Under the pieces are notes generated by a model, which ran no database searches, was not told the origin of the DNA, and worked only from the letters and a program-made list of their open reading frames with translations. DNA of 7,407 bases from Deltaproteobacteria bacterium (GTDB lineage: Bacteria > Myxococcota_A > UBA796 > UBA2385), in NCBI GenBank assembly GCA_947462115.1, contig CANHON010000229.1, forward strand, positions 1 through 7,407. The letters are read 5' to 3'. The position numbers and the translations under genes are program-made. Shown piece after piece: positions 1 to 6,293 of this stretch (positions are counted from its first letter, which is position 1; every line of letters starts with the position of its first letter).

Positions 1-1
1 C

Positions 2-643
2 GCCGATTGCGAGAGCGCGGCGGGGGTTCGGTACCAAGGCTACGCCTTCGACTATATCTATGAAGATGCCGACATCTATGGCGATGGGAACCGCTGGGAC
101 ATGCGGGTCTTCTCGGGCGCCGCAGTTTTTGAAGCCGAGGGCAGCCGGATGGAGCTGTCGGGCGGCGCGAACCTCGGGCAGTCCACCCAAGACGGCTATG
201 TGCTGGCCGTCAGCGATGTCCGCGGCTGGACGGCGGTGTCGGGCGCCCGCTGGTCCGACGAGAGCTGGGTGACCGCCGGCGTTCACCCCAGCTTGAGCAT
301 GTACGCCTACAGCTTGGTCGACGGCCCGGGCCAGGCCTTGATGGTCGATGGCCTCATCGGCGGGCTCGGCGAGGACCTGCCGGGCGTTGATCTCATGAGT
401 TTTGGCGCAGGGGATGAGGGCATCGGCTTCCCCTGCCCGGCCGAGGCTGCTGGCGAGATCGCCCTGCGGGACGCCCAGGGCGACTGGTGGGTCGTAGTCT
501 TCGACGTCGATCTGGACAGTTGGACCCGCACCGGGGCCTGTGATGGCTGCGGCGCTGTGTATTTTCAGGGGGAGCTGGTGGGCGAAGCGTGCGCCGACCC
601 GAGCCCCCTGCTCGATTGGGAGGTCGCACCATGGTCGGGTTGA
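2..643 (+). CDS. Secreted Cys-motif protein, 3' part only (paralogue of the lipoprotein at 4097-5110)
   Basis: The frame is open from the window edge to TGA at 641-643, giving 213 visible residues; the start and any signal peptide lie upstream. An internal ATG at 101 is not the real start, because similarity to the paralogue extends upstream of it. I recognise no named domain. The visible part aligns along its length with the lipoprotein at 4097-5110: an early Cys followed by a [YF]xGY segment, a YAxxxxxGPGxA segment in the middle, and a C-terminal block with CDGCGAV, GE-x-C and a Trp-rich end. Visible cysteines are at residues 3, 145, 180, 183 and 197; the last four match the paralogue's spacing almost exactly. 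The CxxC knuckle plus two further Cys could bind metal or form disulfides. From the paralogue I infer an envelope lipoprotein. Its end overlaps the next gene by 13 bases, so the two are probably co-expressed. Function unknown. Confidence 0.85.
   Translation, partial: ADCESAAGVRYQGYAFDYIYEDADIYGDGNRWDMRVFSGAAVFEAEGSRMELSGGANLGQSTQDGYVLAVSDVRGWTAVSGARWSDESWVTAGVHPSLSMYAYSLVDGPGQALMVDGLIGGLGEDLPGVDLMSFGAGDEGIGFPCPAEAAGEIALRDAQGDWWVVVFDVDLDSWTRTGACDGCGAVYFQGELVGEACADPSPLLDWEVAPWSG
618..623 (+). promoter_or_regulatory. Shine-Dalgarno GGGAGG that fixes the start of the DUF1549-like gene at 631
   Basis: GGGAGG lies 7 bases before ATG 631, inside the 3' end of the preceding gene. It favours ATG 631 over the in-frame GTG at 589, and the ATG start places a lipoprotein signal peptide exactly at the N-terminus. 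Confidence 0.75.
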
Positions 644-2322
644 AGCCACGCCGCGCAGGCGGCCATCCGTGGTTGGGCGCGCTGCTGCTCGCCGCCTGTC
701 AGGGCGGGGGCAAGCCTGCCGATGTGCCGAGCGAGAACAGCGTCGAGCAGTATGTTCCGGACCCTGCGGCCGCGCTGGAGCCCATGGAGGTGGGCCGGCT
801 GCTCACCCGCATCAGCCTGGACATCCGCGGGGTTCGCCCCACCATCGACGAGCTGCGCGTCGTTCGGGCGGACCCGGCCTCGCTCGACGCGACCATCGAC
901 GCCTTCCTCGATGACCCGCGGTTCGAGCGGCGGCTGGTCGAGATCTTCGCGGAGATCTACCTGACCCGGGCCGACAACTTCGTGGTGGGGGGCAACCAGT
1001 ACACCGCGGGCGACCGGGGCGCCTTTGTGCGGGCGGTCGGCGAAGAGCCCCTCCGCTTGGTCGCGCGGGTCGTGGCCGAAGATCGGCCTTATACCGAGGT
1101 CCTCACGGCCGACTGGACCATGGCGGACGAGCACTTGGCCTACGCCTGGGGCCTCCCCTACCCCGCCGGCGCCACGGGCTGGCAGGAGACCCGGTACGGC
1201 GATGGTCGGCCTGCGGCCGGTGTTTTGGCGACCAACGGGCTGTGGTGGCGATACGGCAGCACCGACTCCAACGCCAACCGAAAGCGCGCCAACCAAGTCA
1301 GCCGCATCTTGCTGTGCAACGACTACCTCGTTCGCCCCATCGACTTCGATCGGGACGTGGACCTCCTGGACGAAGACGCCGTCAACGACGCCATCAACAA
1401 CAACCCCGGCTGCGTGAACTGCCACGTGAGCCTCGACCCGTTGGCGGCTTACTTCTTCGGGTTCTGGGCCTTCAACGGCGACTCTGCAGGAGAGTCGGCG
1501 GTCTACCACCCGGAGCGGGAGCGGCTCTACGACCGGCTCCTCGGTCGGGCGCCGGCCTACTATGGCGAGCCGGGCTCCTCTTTGGCCGACCTCGGGGCCC
1601 AGATCGCCCGGGACCCGCGCTTCCCCGCCTGCGCAGTCGAGCAGGTCTATGAGGCGATGCTCCGCAGGGAGAGCGGCGTCTCGGACATGACCGCGCTGAC
1701 CGCCCACCGCGAGGCCTTCTTGGCGAGCGACCTGCGCATGAAGGCGCTGGTGAAGTCGGTGCTGGGCGACCCGCGCTACCGCGCCGCGGACCGGAGCGGC
1801 GCCCCCGACGCGCTGGGCGGGGTGCCCACCAAGCTCATGACCATCGACCAGCTCGGCAGCTCCATCGAGGCGCTGACGGGCTTCATTTGGACCTCCGAAG
1901 GGACGCCGATGTTGGCCAACGACACCGAGGGCGTGCGCACCTTGGGCGGCGGCGCGGATGGCGACACGGTGGTGCGCTCCGCCACCCAGGTCAACCCCAC
2001 GATGCTGCTCGTGCAGGCCCGGCTCGCCGAGGCCGCGGCCACCTACGCCGCCCGCCGCGCCATCGAGGACGGCGACACCTCGCTGTTCACCCGCATGCGG
2101 CCCGATGTTCGCCGCCAGCTCAACGCCGACGCAGCGGTGGGCATGCTGCAGGACTGGCTGCTGATGACGCAGGGGCGCCTCGTCGAGCCCGACGGCGAGG
2201 AGATCACGGCCCTGCTGGCCCTCTGGGATGAGCTGTACGAGAACAACGATGAGGACGCGACAGTCGCGTGGGTCGGCGTGCTGGTGGCCCTGCTTCGCGA
2301 CCCCGACCTCCTCCTCTACTGA
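631..2322 (+). CDS. DUF1549/DUF1588/DUF1585-like cytochrome lipoprotein (planctomycete-type)
   Basis: A 563-residue protein from ATG 631. The N-terminus has Lys/Arg at residues 5-8, a hydrophobic stretch and a lipobox (LAAC, lipidated C23), so it is an exported lipoprotein. Residues about 55-115 resemble the DUF1549 helical domain: a 'LTRISLDIRGVRPT' stretch (family pattern RxSLDLxGxxPT), then a DDPRFERR segment. Residues about 215-280 resemble DUF1588, with ANQVSRILLCNDY followed by one haem-type motif C261-V-N-C264-H265 and SLDPLAAYFFGF. Residues about 325-385 (DPRFPAC, later LVKSVLGDPRYR) resemble DUF1585, and the C-terminus ends in a ValLeu-rich LLRDPDLLLY helix typical of these proteins. 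Such proteins are usually encoded beside DUF1501 or DUF1552 proteins, and a DUF1501 gene follows after 24 bases. One c-type haem is likely; the reaction is unknown. The domain assignment rests on motif memory, so borders are approximate. Confidence 0.8.
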   Translation: MVGLKPRRAGGHPWLGALLLAACQGGGKPADVPSENSVEQYVPDPAAALEPMEVGRLLTRISLDIRGVRPTIDELRVVRADPASLDATIDAFLDDPRFERRLVEIFAEIYLTRADNFVVGGNQYTAGDRGAFVRAVGEEPLRLVARVVAEDRPYTEVLTADWTMADEHLAYAWGLPYPAGATGWQETRYGDGRPAAGVLATNGLWWRYGSTDSNANRKRANQVSRILLCNDYLVRPIDFDRDVDLLDEDAVNDAINNNPGCVNCHVSLDPLAAYFFGFWAFNGDSAGESAVYHPERERLYDRLLGRAPAYYGEPGSSLADLGAQIARDPRFPACAVEQVYEAMLRRESGVSDMTALTAHREAFLASDLRMKALVKSVLGDPRYRAADRSGAPDALGGVPTKLMTIDQLGSSIEALTGFIWTSEGTPMLANDTEGVRTLGGGADGDTVVRSATQVNPTMLLVQARLAEAAATYAARRAIEDGDTSLFTRMRPDVRRQLNADAAVGMLQDWLLMTQGRLVEPDGEEITALLALWDELYENNDEDATVAWVGVLVALLRDPDLLLY

Positions 2323-2346
2323 AGGCCCAAGGCCCTGGAGCTCCCC

Positions 2347-3636
2347 ATGCGCAAAATGGCCTCCCTCGCACTGGATCGGCGCCAGTTCCTCGCCGGCTCC
2401 GCGGCCCTCGGCGCGGCCGGCCTCGGCCTCGCCCCCCGCCCGGCCCGCGCGGCCGTCGGTCCGCACGATCTCAAGTTTGTGTTCGTGTTCAACCGTGGCG
2501 GCTGGGATCCCACGCGGGTCTTCGTGGACGCCTTCGACTCGCGATCCGTGGCGATGGAGGCGGACGCCGAGCGGGCGACCACCGGCGGCGTGGGCTGGGT
2601 GGATCACCCGAGCCGACCCTCCGTCCGGGCCTTCATCGAGGCGAACGCGGCCGACATGCTGGTCCTCAACGGCGTTCAGGTTCGGTCGATCGCCCACGAG
2701 ATCTGCACGATGATCGCGCTCACGGGCGATACGTCCGGCTTCAAGCCCGACTTTGCCACGCTCATCGCCGCCGACCAAGCCGACCGCTACACCCTCCCCC
2801 ACCTCGTCCTCGCCGGGCCGAGTTTTACGGGCGATCTGGGCACCGCCGTGGCTCGAACGGGCCAAAACGGTCAGCTGGAGGCCCTCCTCAGCGGCGACAT
2901 CGTCGGTCGCTCCGACCTGCCCACGGTCAACCTCCCCAACGCCGCCACCGCCAGCATCGACCGCTTCTTGGGGCGCCGGGTGGGCGCGCGGGCGCTGCAG
3001 GGCCGGTCCGAGCTCGACCGGGCCTTGGCCGCGGGCCTGGCCACCGCCCACGAGAAGGCCAGCGCGCTGCGGGCTTTTCGCTATGTGATGGACTTCACCA
3101 CCGACGGAACGGTCGCGAACCAAGCCGAGGTGGCGGTGGACGCGTTGGCCGTCGGCCTGTCTCGATGCGTCAGCTTGGCCTACCCGCTGTCGGGCGGCTT
3201 GAGTTGGGACAGCCACGGGGACAACGACGAGACGCAGGCGACGCTGTTCGAGGGGCTGTTTGGCGGCCTGCAGCAGCTCATGGCCCTGCTGCGCGCGACG
3301 CCGGGCACCGTCGGGACGACCCTGGCGGACGAGACGGTGGTCGTCGTCCAGTCGGAGATGGGGCGTACGCCGCAGCTCAACCCCACCCGGGGAAAGGATC
3401 ACTGGCCCTACACCAGCATGATGCTGCTCGGCCCGGGGCTCACCACCAACCGGGTCATCGGCGGCCTGGATGACCGCTATGTCGGCCAGCTCGTCGATCT
3501 CGACACCGCTGAGGTGGACGCCGGGGGACGAACCTTGTCGGCCGAGGCCGTGGGCGCCGCCTTGCTCACCCTCGCGGACATCGATCCGACGGAGCACATC
3601 GCTGGCGCGGACCCCGTGCTCGGTATGTTGGGATGA
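2347..3636 (+). CDS. DUF1501 family protein, Tat-exported
   Basis: A 429-residue protein. Start ATG 2347 has GGAG at 2337-2340, 6 bases upstream; a second ATG at 2356 is less well placed. The N-terminus is a clear twin-arginine signal: D-R11-R12-Q-F-L, an Ala/Gly/Leu-rich stretch and a likely ARA|A cleavage after residue 35. DUF1501 landmarks follow in order: a FVFVFNRGGWDPTR strand at about 44-57, SIAHEICTMIALTG at 114-127, W287-DSHGDND, the hallmark SEMGRTP at 336-342, a GKDHWP motif at 349-354 and a LLGPG...RVIGG segment at 360-373. The length is normal for the family. DUF1501 proteins are related to the alkaline phosphatase/sulfatase fold, and the conserved Asp and His residues could hold metal, but no reaction is established. 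Tat export implies folding, perhaps with a cofactor, before secretion. The gene lies between a DUF1549-like gene and a cytochrome gene, its usual type of partner. Its stop overlaps the next start (ATGA). Confidence 0.93.
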   Translation: MRKMASLALDRRQFLAGSAALGAAGLGLAPRPARAAVGPHDLKFVFVFNRGGWDPTRVFVDAFDSRSVAMEADAERATTGGVGWVDHPSRPSVRAFIEANAADMLVLNGVQVRSIAHEICTMIALTGDTSGFKPDFATLIAADQADRYTLPHLVLAGPSFTGDLGTAVARTGQNGQLEALLSGDIVGRSDLPTVNLPNAATASIDRFLGRRVGARALQGRSELDRALAAGLATAHEKASALRAFRYVMDFTTDGTVANQAEVAVDALAVGLSRCVSLAYPLSGGLSWDSHGDNDETQATLFEGLFGGLQQLMALLRATPGTVGTTLADETVVVVQSEMGRTPQLNPTRGKDHWPYTSMMLLGPGLTTNRVIGGLDDRYVGQLVDLDTAEVDAGGRTLSAEAVGAALLTLADIDPTEHIAGADPVLGMLG

Positions 3637-4097
3637 GCCCGCAGAGCCCCGGCAGCGACGCGCGGGCTGGATGGCCCCGCACCTCTGTGCGCCTGTTGTC
3701 GAGGGCTGTGTTCGCGTTGACCTTGGTGGGCTGTGGGTCCGAGGACACCAAGGACGATGGCAGCGGCGGCGGCGATGGCGCGGACACCGCCTCCGAAGCG
3801 GTGGATCCGGCCTGCGTCGATCAGCCCGTCGTCACATGGGCGAACTTTGGCGCGGGCTTTCTGTTGGAGCAGTGCCAGTCTTGTCACGCGGCCACGAGCC
3901 CAGACCGCAGGGGCGCCCCCGAAGACGTGCACTTCGGCGAAGAGTCGGACGTGGTGCGGCTTCGGGACCGCATCGCCGCCCGGGCCCTCGGCGACCCGCC
4001 GACCATGCCGCCAGAGGGCGGGGTCTCCGACAGCGATCGCGCCTTGCTTGAGATCTGGATCACCTGTGACCCGGCCTTGCAGCCTGGAGGTCGCTGA
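3633..4097 (+). CDS. Monohaem cytochrome c lipoprotein
   Basis: A 154-residue protein. ATG 3633 forms an ATGA overlap with the DUF1501 stop and has no good Shine-Dalgarno of its own, so translation is probably coupled. An in-frame GTG at 3687 would give a more compact signal peptide (start MRLLSR) but also lacks a ribosome site. The lipobox LVGC puts the lipidated Cys at residue 34, followed by an Asp/Gly/Ser-rich linker to about residue 58. The globular part has one haem motif C81-Q-S-C84-H85 and a probable distal ligand in M125-PPEGG, followed by VSDSDRALLEIWI, the normal end of a small class I-like cytochrome. C61 and C145 flank the domain and may form a disulfide. The architecture resembles the PSCyt1 domain that planctomycetes fuse to DUF1549 proteins; here it is a separate gene. 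Likely role: envelope electron carrier for the neighbouring proteins. Confidence 0.88.
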   Translation: MSPQSPGSDARAGWPRTSVRLLSRAVFALTLVGCGSEDTKDDGSGGGDGADTASEAVDPACVDQPVVTWANFGAGFLLEQCQSCHAATSPDRRGAPEDVHFGEESDVVRLRDRIAARALGDPPTMPPEGGVSDSDRALLEIWITCDPALQPGGR

Positions 4098-5110
4098 TGC
4101 GCTTGCCCCACTGGATCGGCCTCACGGCCGTGGTCAGCCTGATGGCCTGCTCAAAGGACAGCGACGACAAAAGCGACGAGAACAGCGACCAGCAGGGCGA
4201 CACCGGCGGCGAGGCCGATGCCGAGGACGGGGCAGGAGACGGCGGCGCCGCGGACGACGCGCCGTGGATCTTGCCCGATGACGGCGCGGTGGAGACCTTT
4301 GAGCTCGATCTTGGGGCCTTGGCCGCCCAGCTCGCCGCGGCCAACGGGCGCATCGCAGGGGTGAGCGCGCGTCCGCTCGGCGCCGCCGTCTCCGCGACCT
4401 GGGGCACCGCCGAAGAGGGCTGCCCCGACTGGTTCACCGGCGAGGACGGGGCCGACTACTGGGTGGACGTCTGCACCACCAGCGGCGGCGACCACTTTGA
4501 CGGCTACGGCGGCATTGTCCTCTACGAAGGCTACGATGACGGCGCGCAGGTCTGGGACGGCTTTGGGATCAGCAGCGTCGGCGCTGTCGAGACGGCGGCC
4601 GGCGACCGCTTCACCAGCACCGGCTATTCGGCCTACCTCGAAGGTTGGGACCGGTCCGGGAAGCGGGTGGCCTACTCAGCCGTCGCGGCTGGCACCCAAT
4701 GGACGGGGGCCTCCGAACGTTGGCTCGCCGACGGCTCAGCGCCGGACGTGAGCTTCTACGCGGTCCGAGACGCCGAGGGGCCTGGGGGTGCCATCGCCCT
4801 CTCCGCGCAGGTGGCCGGTGAGGATAGCTTCACAGCGGTGATCTTCGACGAGCTGCTGTTCGTCTCCGAGGGGTGGGGCTCCGGCTGCGCCATCGAGCCC
4901 AGCGGCGGCCTCACCGCCTTCGTCGCCGAGGGTGTGTGGGTCGACGTCGCGTTCGACGGCGCCACCTGGGACGGCGAGGTCGATGCGTCGCGCTGCGACG
5001 GCTGCGGCGCGGTGAGCTTGGACGGCTCGCCGCTCGGCGAGGTCTGCGTAGACTTCGACGCCCTGCGCCAGCTCGACGCTTGGTCGCTGTGGGCCAGCGC
5101 GGCCCGCTGA
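4097..5110 (+). CDS. Cys-motif lipoprotein (paralogue of the truncated gene at 2-643)
   Basis: A 337-residue protein. ATG 4097 overlaps the previous TGA by one base and has GGAGG at 4086-4090, 6 bases upstream. The signal peptide ends in lipobox LMAC (lipidated C18). Residues 19-57 form a very acidic, low-complexity linker that probably holds the domain off the membrane. The folded part (about 60-337) is rich in Gly, Asp, Trp and aromatic residues and looks mostly beta-strand. It has Cys at 109, 126, 264, 300, 303 and 317; the last three lie in CDGCGAV and GEVC. I recognise no named family. The strong resemblance to the C-terminal 213 residues of the gene at 2-643 shows that the two arose by duplication, and together they bracket the DUF1549-like, DUF1501 and cytochrome genes. 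The CxxC knuckle could bind metal or form disulfides. Function unknown; partnership with the redox proteins is inferred from gene order. Confidence 0.85.
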   Translation: MRLPHWIGLTAVVSLMACSKDSDDKSDENSDQQGDTGGEADAEDGAGDGGAADDAPWILPDDGAVETFELDLGALAAQLAAANGRIAGVSARPLGAAVSATWGTAEEGCPDWFTGEDGADYWVDVCTTSGGDHFDGYGGIVLYEGYDDGAQVWDGFGISSVGAVETAAGDRFTSTGYSAYLEGWDRSGKRVAYSAVAAGTQWTGASERWLADGSAPDVSFYAVRDAEGPGGAIALSAQVAGEDSFTAVIFDELLFVSEGWGSGCAIEPSGGLTAFVAEGVWVDVAFDGATWDGEVDASRCDGCGAVSLDGSPLGEVCVDFDALRQLDAWSLWASAAR

Positions 5111-5180
5111 GGTGCATCGGACAGTCGAAGCTGGGTGTTGAATGGGGACGTTGAGTTGGGGTGTGGAGTCGGGGTGACAG
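5111..5180 (+). other. G-rich 70-base gap between the two gene groups, with an 11-codon ORF
   Basis: This is the only gap above 25 bases in the window. The plus strand is rich in G and T, with G-tracts at 5133-5135, 5144-5147, 5158-5161 and 5171-5174, separated by 8-10 bases. The repeating TTGAxT(T)GGGG pattern is loose rather than an exact tandem repeat. An 11-codon ORF (5142-5177, MGTLSWGVESG) ends 3 bases before the next gene's GTG and is in the same frame; its own ribosome site is weak. I see no convincing terminator hairpin and no recognisable -10/-35 pair. Confidence 0.5.
5171..5177 (+). promoter_or_regulatory. Probable ribosome binding site (GGGGTGA) for the GTG start at 5181
   Basis: GGGGTGA resembles the extended Shine-Dalgarno GAGGTGA with one change. 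Its G-tract ends 6 bases before GTG 5181. The TGA inside it (5175-5177) is also the in-frame stop immediately upstream, so GTG 5181 is the first possible start of the pentahaem cytochrome gene. Confidence 0.55.
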
Positions 5181-6293
5181 GTGCGGATTGGCTTGCTGGC
5201 GCTGATCTTCGTCGCGGGCGCCGCGCCGCCCGCGGACCCGCTGGGCTACACCGGCGGCGCCGGCCCCTTGGTGCTCGACGGCCGCGTTGACGGCGGACCC
5301 GGCTGGATGGCGGCCGCCGACTGCGGCGACTGCCACGGGCAGGCCCTCGCCGAGTGGACCGACAGCCGACACCACCGGTCGTGGACCAACGATCTGTTCC
5401 AAGCGGGCCTCATCGCCGAGCCGCAGCGCTTCTGTGTGTATTGTCACGCGCCGGCCGCCGTGCAGGCCGATGAGGTGATCCCCAACCTTGCGGCCTACGC
5501 TGCCCTGTCGCCGCGGGCCACGGGCGCCGTTGGGGCACGCCTCGCCCCCGAGCCCCTCGCTGAGGAGGGCGTCAACTGCGCCGTCTGCCACCTTCGAGAC
5601 GGGGCGGTGCTCGCGGCGCGCCCCCTCGCTCCAGGCCGCGCCGCGCCCCACCCGATCCGCGTGGCGCCGGAGCTGGGCGGCGCCGAGGGCTGCCGGGGCT
5701 GCCATGAGTTCGCCATCCCAGCGGCGACGGGGGGCCCGAGCCCCTTCCTCATGCAGAGCACCTTCTCGGAGTGGCGGGCGCTGAGCGGCCCCGGCGACCC
5801 GAGCTGTGTGGGCTGCCACATGGCGCCCGGCCACGGCCACCGCATGACGGGCGCGCACGATGTCGAGAAGCTCCGCGGCGCGCTGCGTGTGCGGCGAGCG
5901 GGCGGCGCCCTGGTGCTGGAGGCGGTGGATATCGGCCACGCCCTGCCCACCGGGGACCTGTTCCGCGCCCTGACGGTGGAGCTGCGGCGGGGCGCGGGGG
6001 TGCCGCCCGACTCCGCCGAAGACGATGGCTGGGAGGTGATCTTCGTCGCGGGCCGCAGCTTCGAGCTGGTCGAGACCGGCGGGCCGCGGCCGGAGAAGCG
6101 CCCGCTGAGCGACACCCGGCTGTGGCCCGGCCAGCCCCGAAGCGTGGCCCTTCCCGTCGATCAGCCGGAAGCTTGGTGGCGGGTGCGCTACATGTACGGC
6201 GCTCCCCACGACCTCGCCCGCGGCCTCGCGCCCCTGGGCGACTGGGTGATCACCCTCGCGAGCGGCCAGGTGGGCCAGGAGACGCGAAAATGA
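5181..6293 (+). CDS. Secreted pentahaem cytochrome c (cytochrome c554-like)
   Basis: A 370-residue protein beginning with GTG, fixed by an in-frame TGA at 5175-5177. The N-terminus (MRIGLLALIFVAGAAPP) is a short Sec signal with no lipobox, so the product is probably periplasmic or secreted. Five haem motifs are visible: C48-GDCH, C85-VYCH, C133-AVCH, C171-RGCH and C209-VGCH. The first is followed by W59 and D61-SRHHRSW, matching the 'A-x2-W-x2-S-x-H' pattern of the cytochrome c554 family, so H64 or H65 is a likely axial ligand. Further candidates are H157, H218, H220, H226 and H253. The haem part ends near residue 225. Residues about 235-360 look like a beta-rich C-terminal domain and open with GHALPTGD, a motif (GHxLPTG) seen in several multihaem cytochromes. 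It lacks the CxxCK motif of NrfA nitrite reductases. Likely role: multi-electron transfer in the envelope. Its stop overlaps the next start (ATGA). Confidence 0.88.
   Translation: MRIGLLALIFVAGAAPPADPLGYTGGAGPLVLDGRVDGGPGWMAAADCGDCHGQALAEWTDSRHHRSWTNDLFQAGLIAEPQRFCVYCHAPAAVQADEVIPNLAAYAALSPRATGAVGARLAPEPLAEEGVNCAVCHLRDGAVLAARPLAPGRAAPHPIRVAPELGGAEGCRGCHEFAIPAATGGPSPFLMQSTFSEWRALSGPGDPSCVGCHMAPGHGHRMTGAHDVEKLRGALRVRRAGGALVLEAVDIGHALPTGDLFRALTVELRRGAGVPPDSAEDDGWEVIFVAGRSFELVETGGPRPEKRPLSDTRLWPGQPRSVALPVDQPEAWWRVRYMYGAPHDLARGLAPLGDWVITLASGQVGQETRK
6277..6281 (+). promoter_or_regulatory. Shine-Dalgarno AGGAG for the start at 6290
   Basis: AGGAG, inside the end of the pentahaem cytochrome gene, lies 8 bases before ATG 6290. 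It supports that start even though the following signal peptide has no positive charge before its hydrophobic core. Confidence 0.7.

Noticed and set aside
589..630. GTG 589 as an upstream start of the DUF1549-like gene
   Set aside because: It would add 14 Arg/Pro-rich residues before the lipoprotein signal; ATG 631 has a better-placed ribosome site and gives a normal signal.
2268..3473. A 401-residue plus-strand frame
   Set aside because: It overlaps the DUF1501 gene in another frame and encodes Arg/Gly/Pro-rich sequence without motifs, so it is a shadow.
565..3597. A 1010-residue open frame on the minus strand
   Set aside because: It lies antisense to the DUF1549-like and DUF1501 genes, both supported by signal peptides, motifs and ribosome sites. 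It has no recognisable domain and a His/Arg/Gly/Val composition expected of antisense frames in GC-rich DNA.
3687..3689. GTG 3687 as the start of the cytochrome lipoprotein
   Set aside because: It gives a tidier signal peptide but no ribosome site is visible, while ATG 3633 makes a typical ATGA overlap. It remains a possible alternative.
4911..6209. A 432-residue minus-strand frame
   Set aside because: Antisense to the pentahaem cytochrome and the end of the preceding lipoprotein; its Arg-rich, low-complexity sequence has no family signal.
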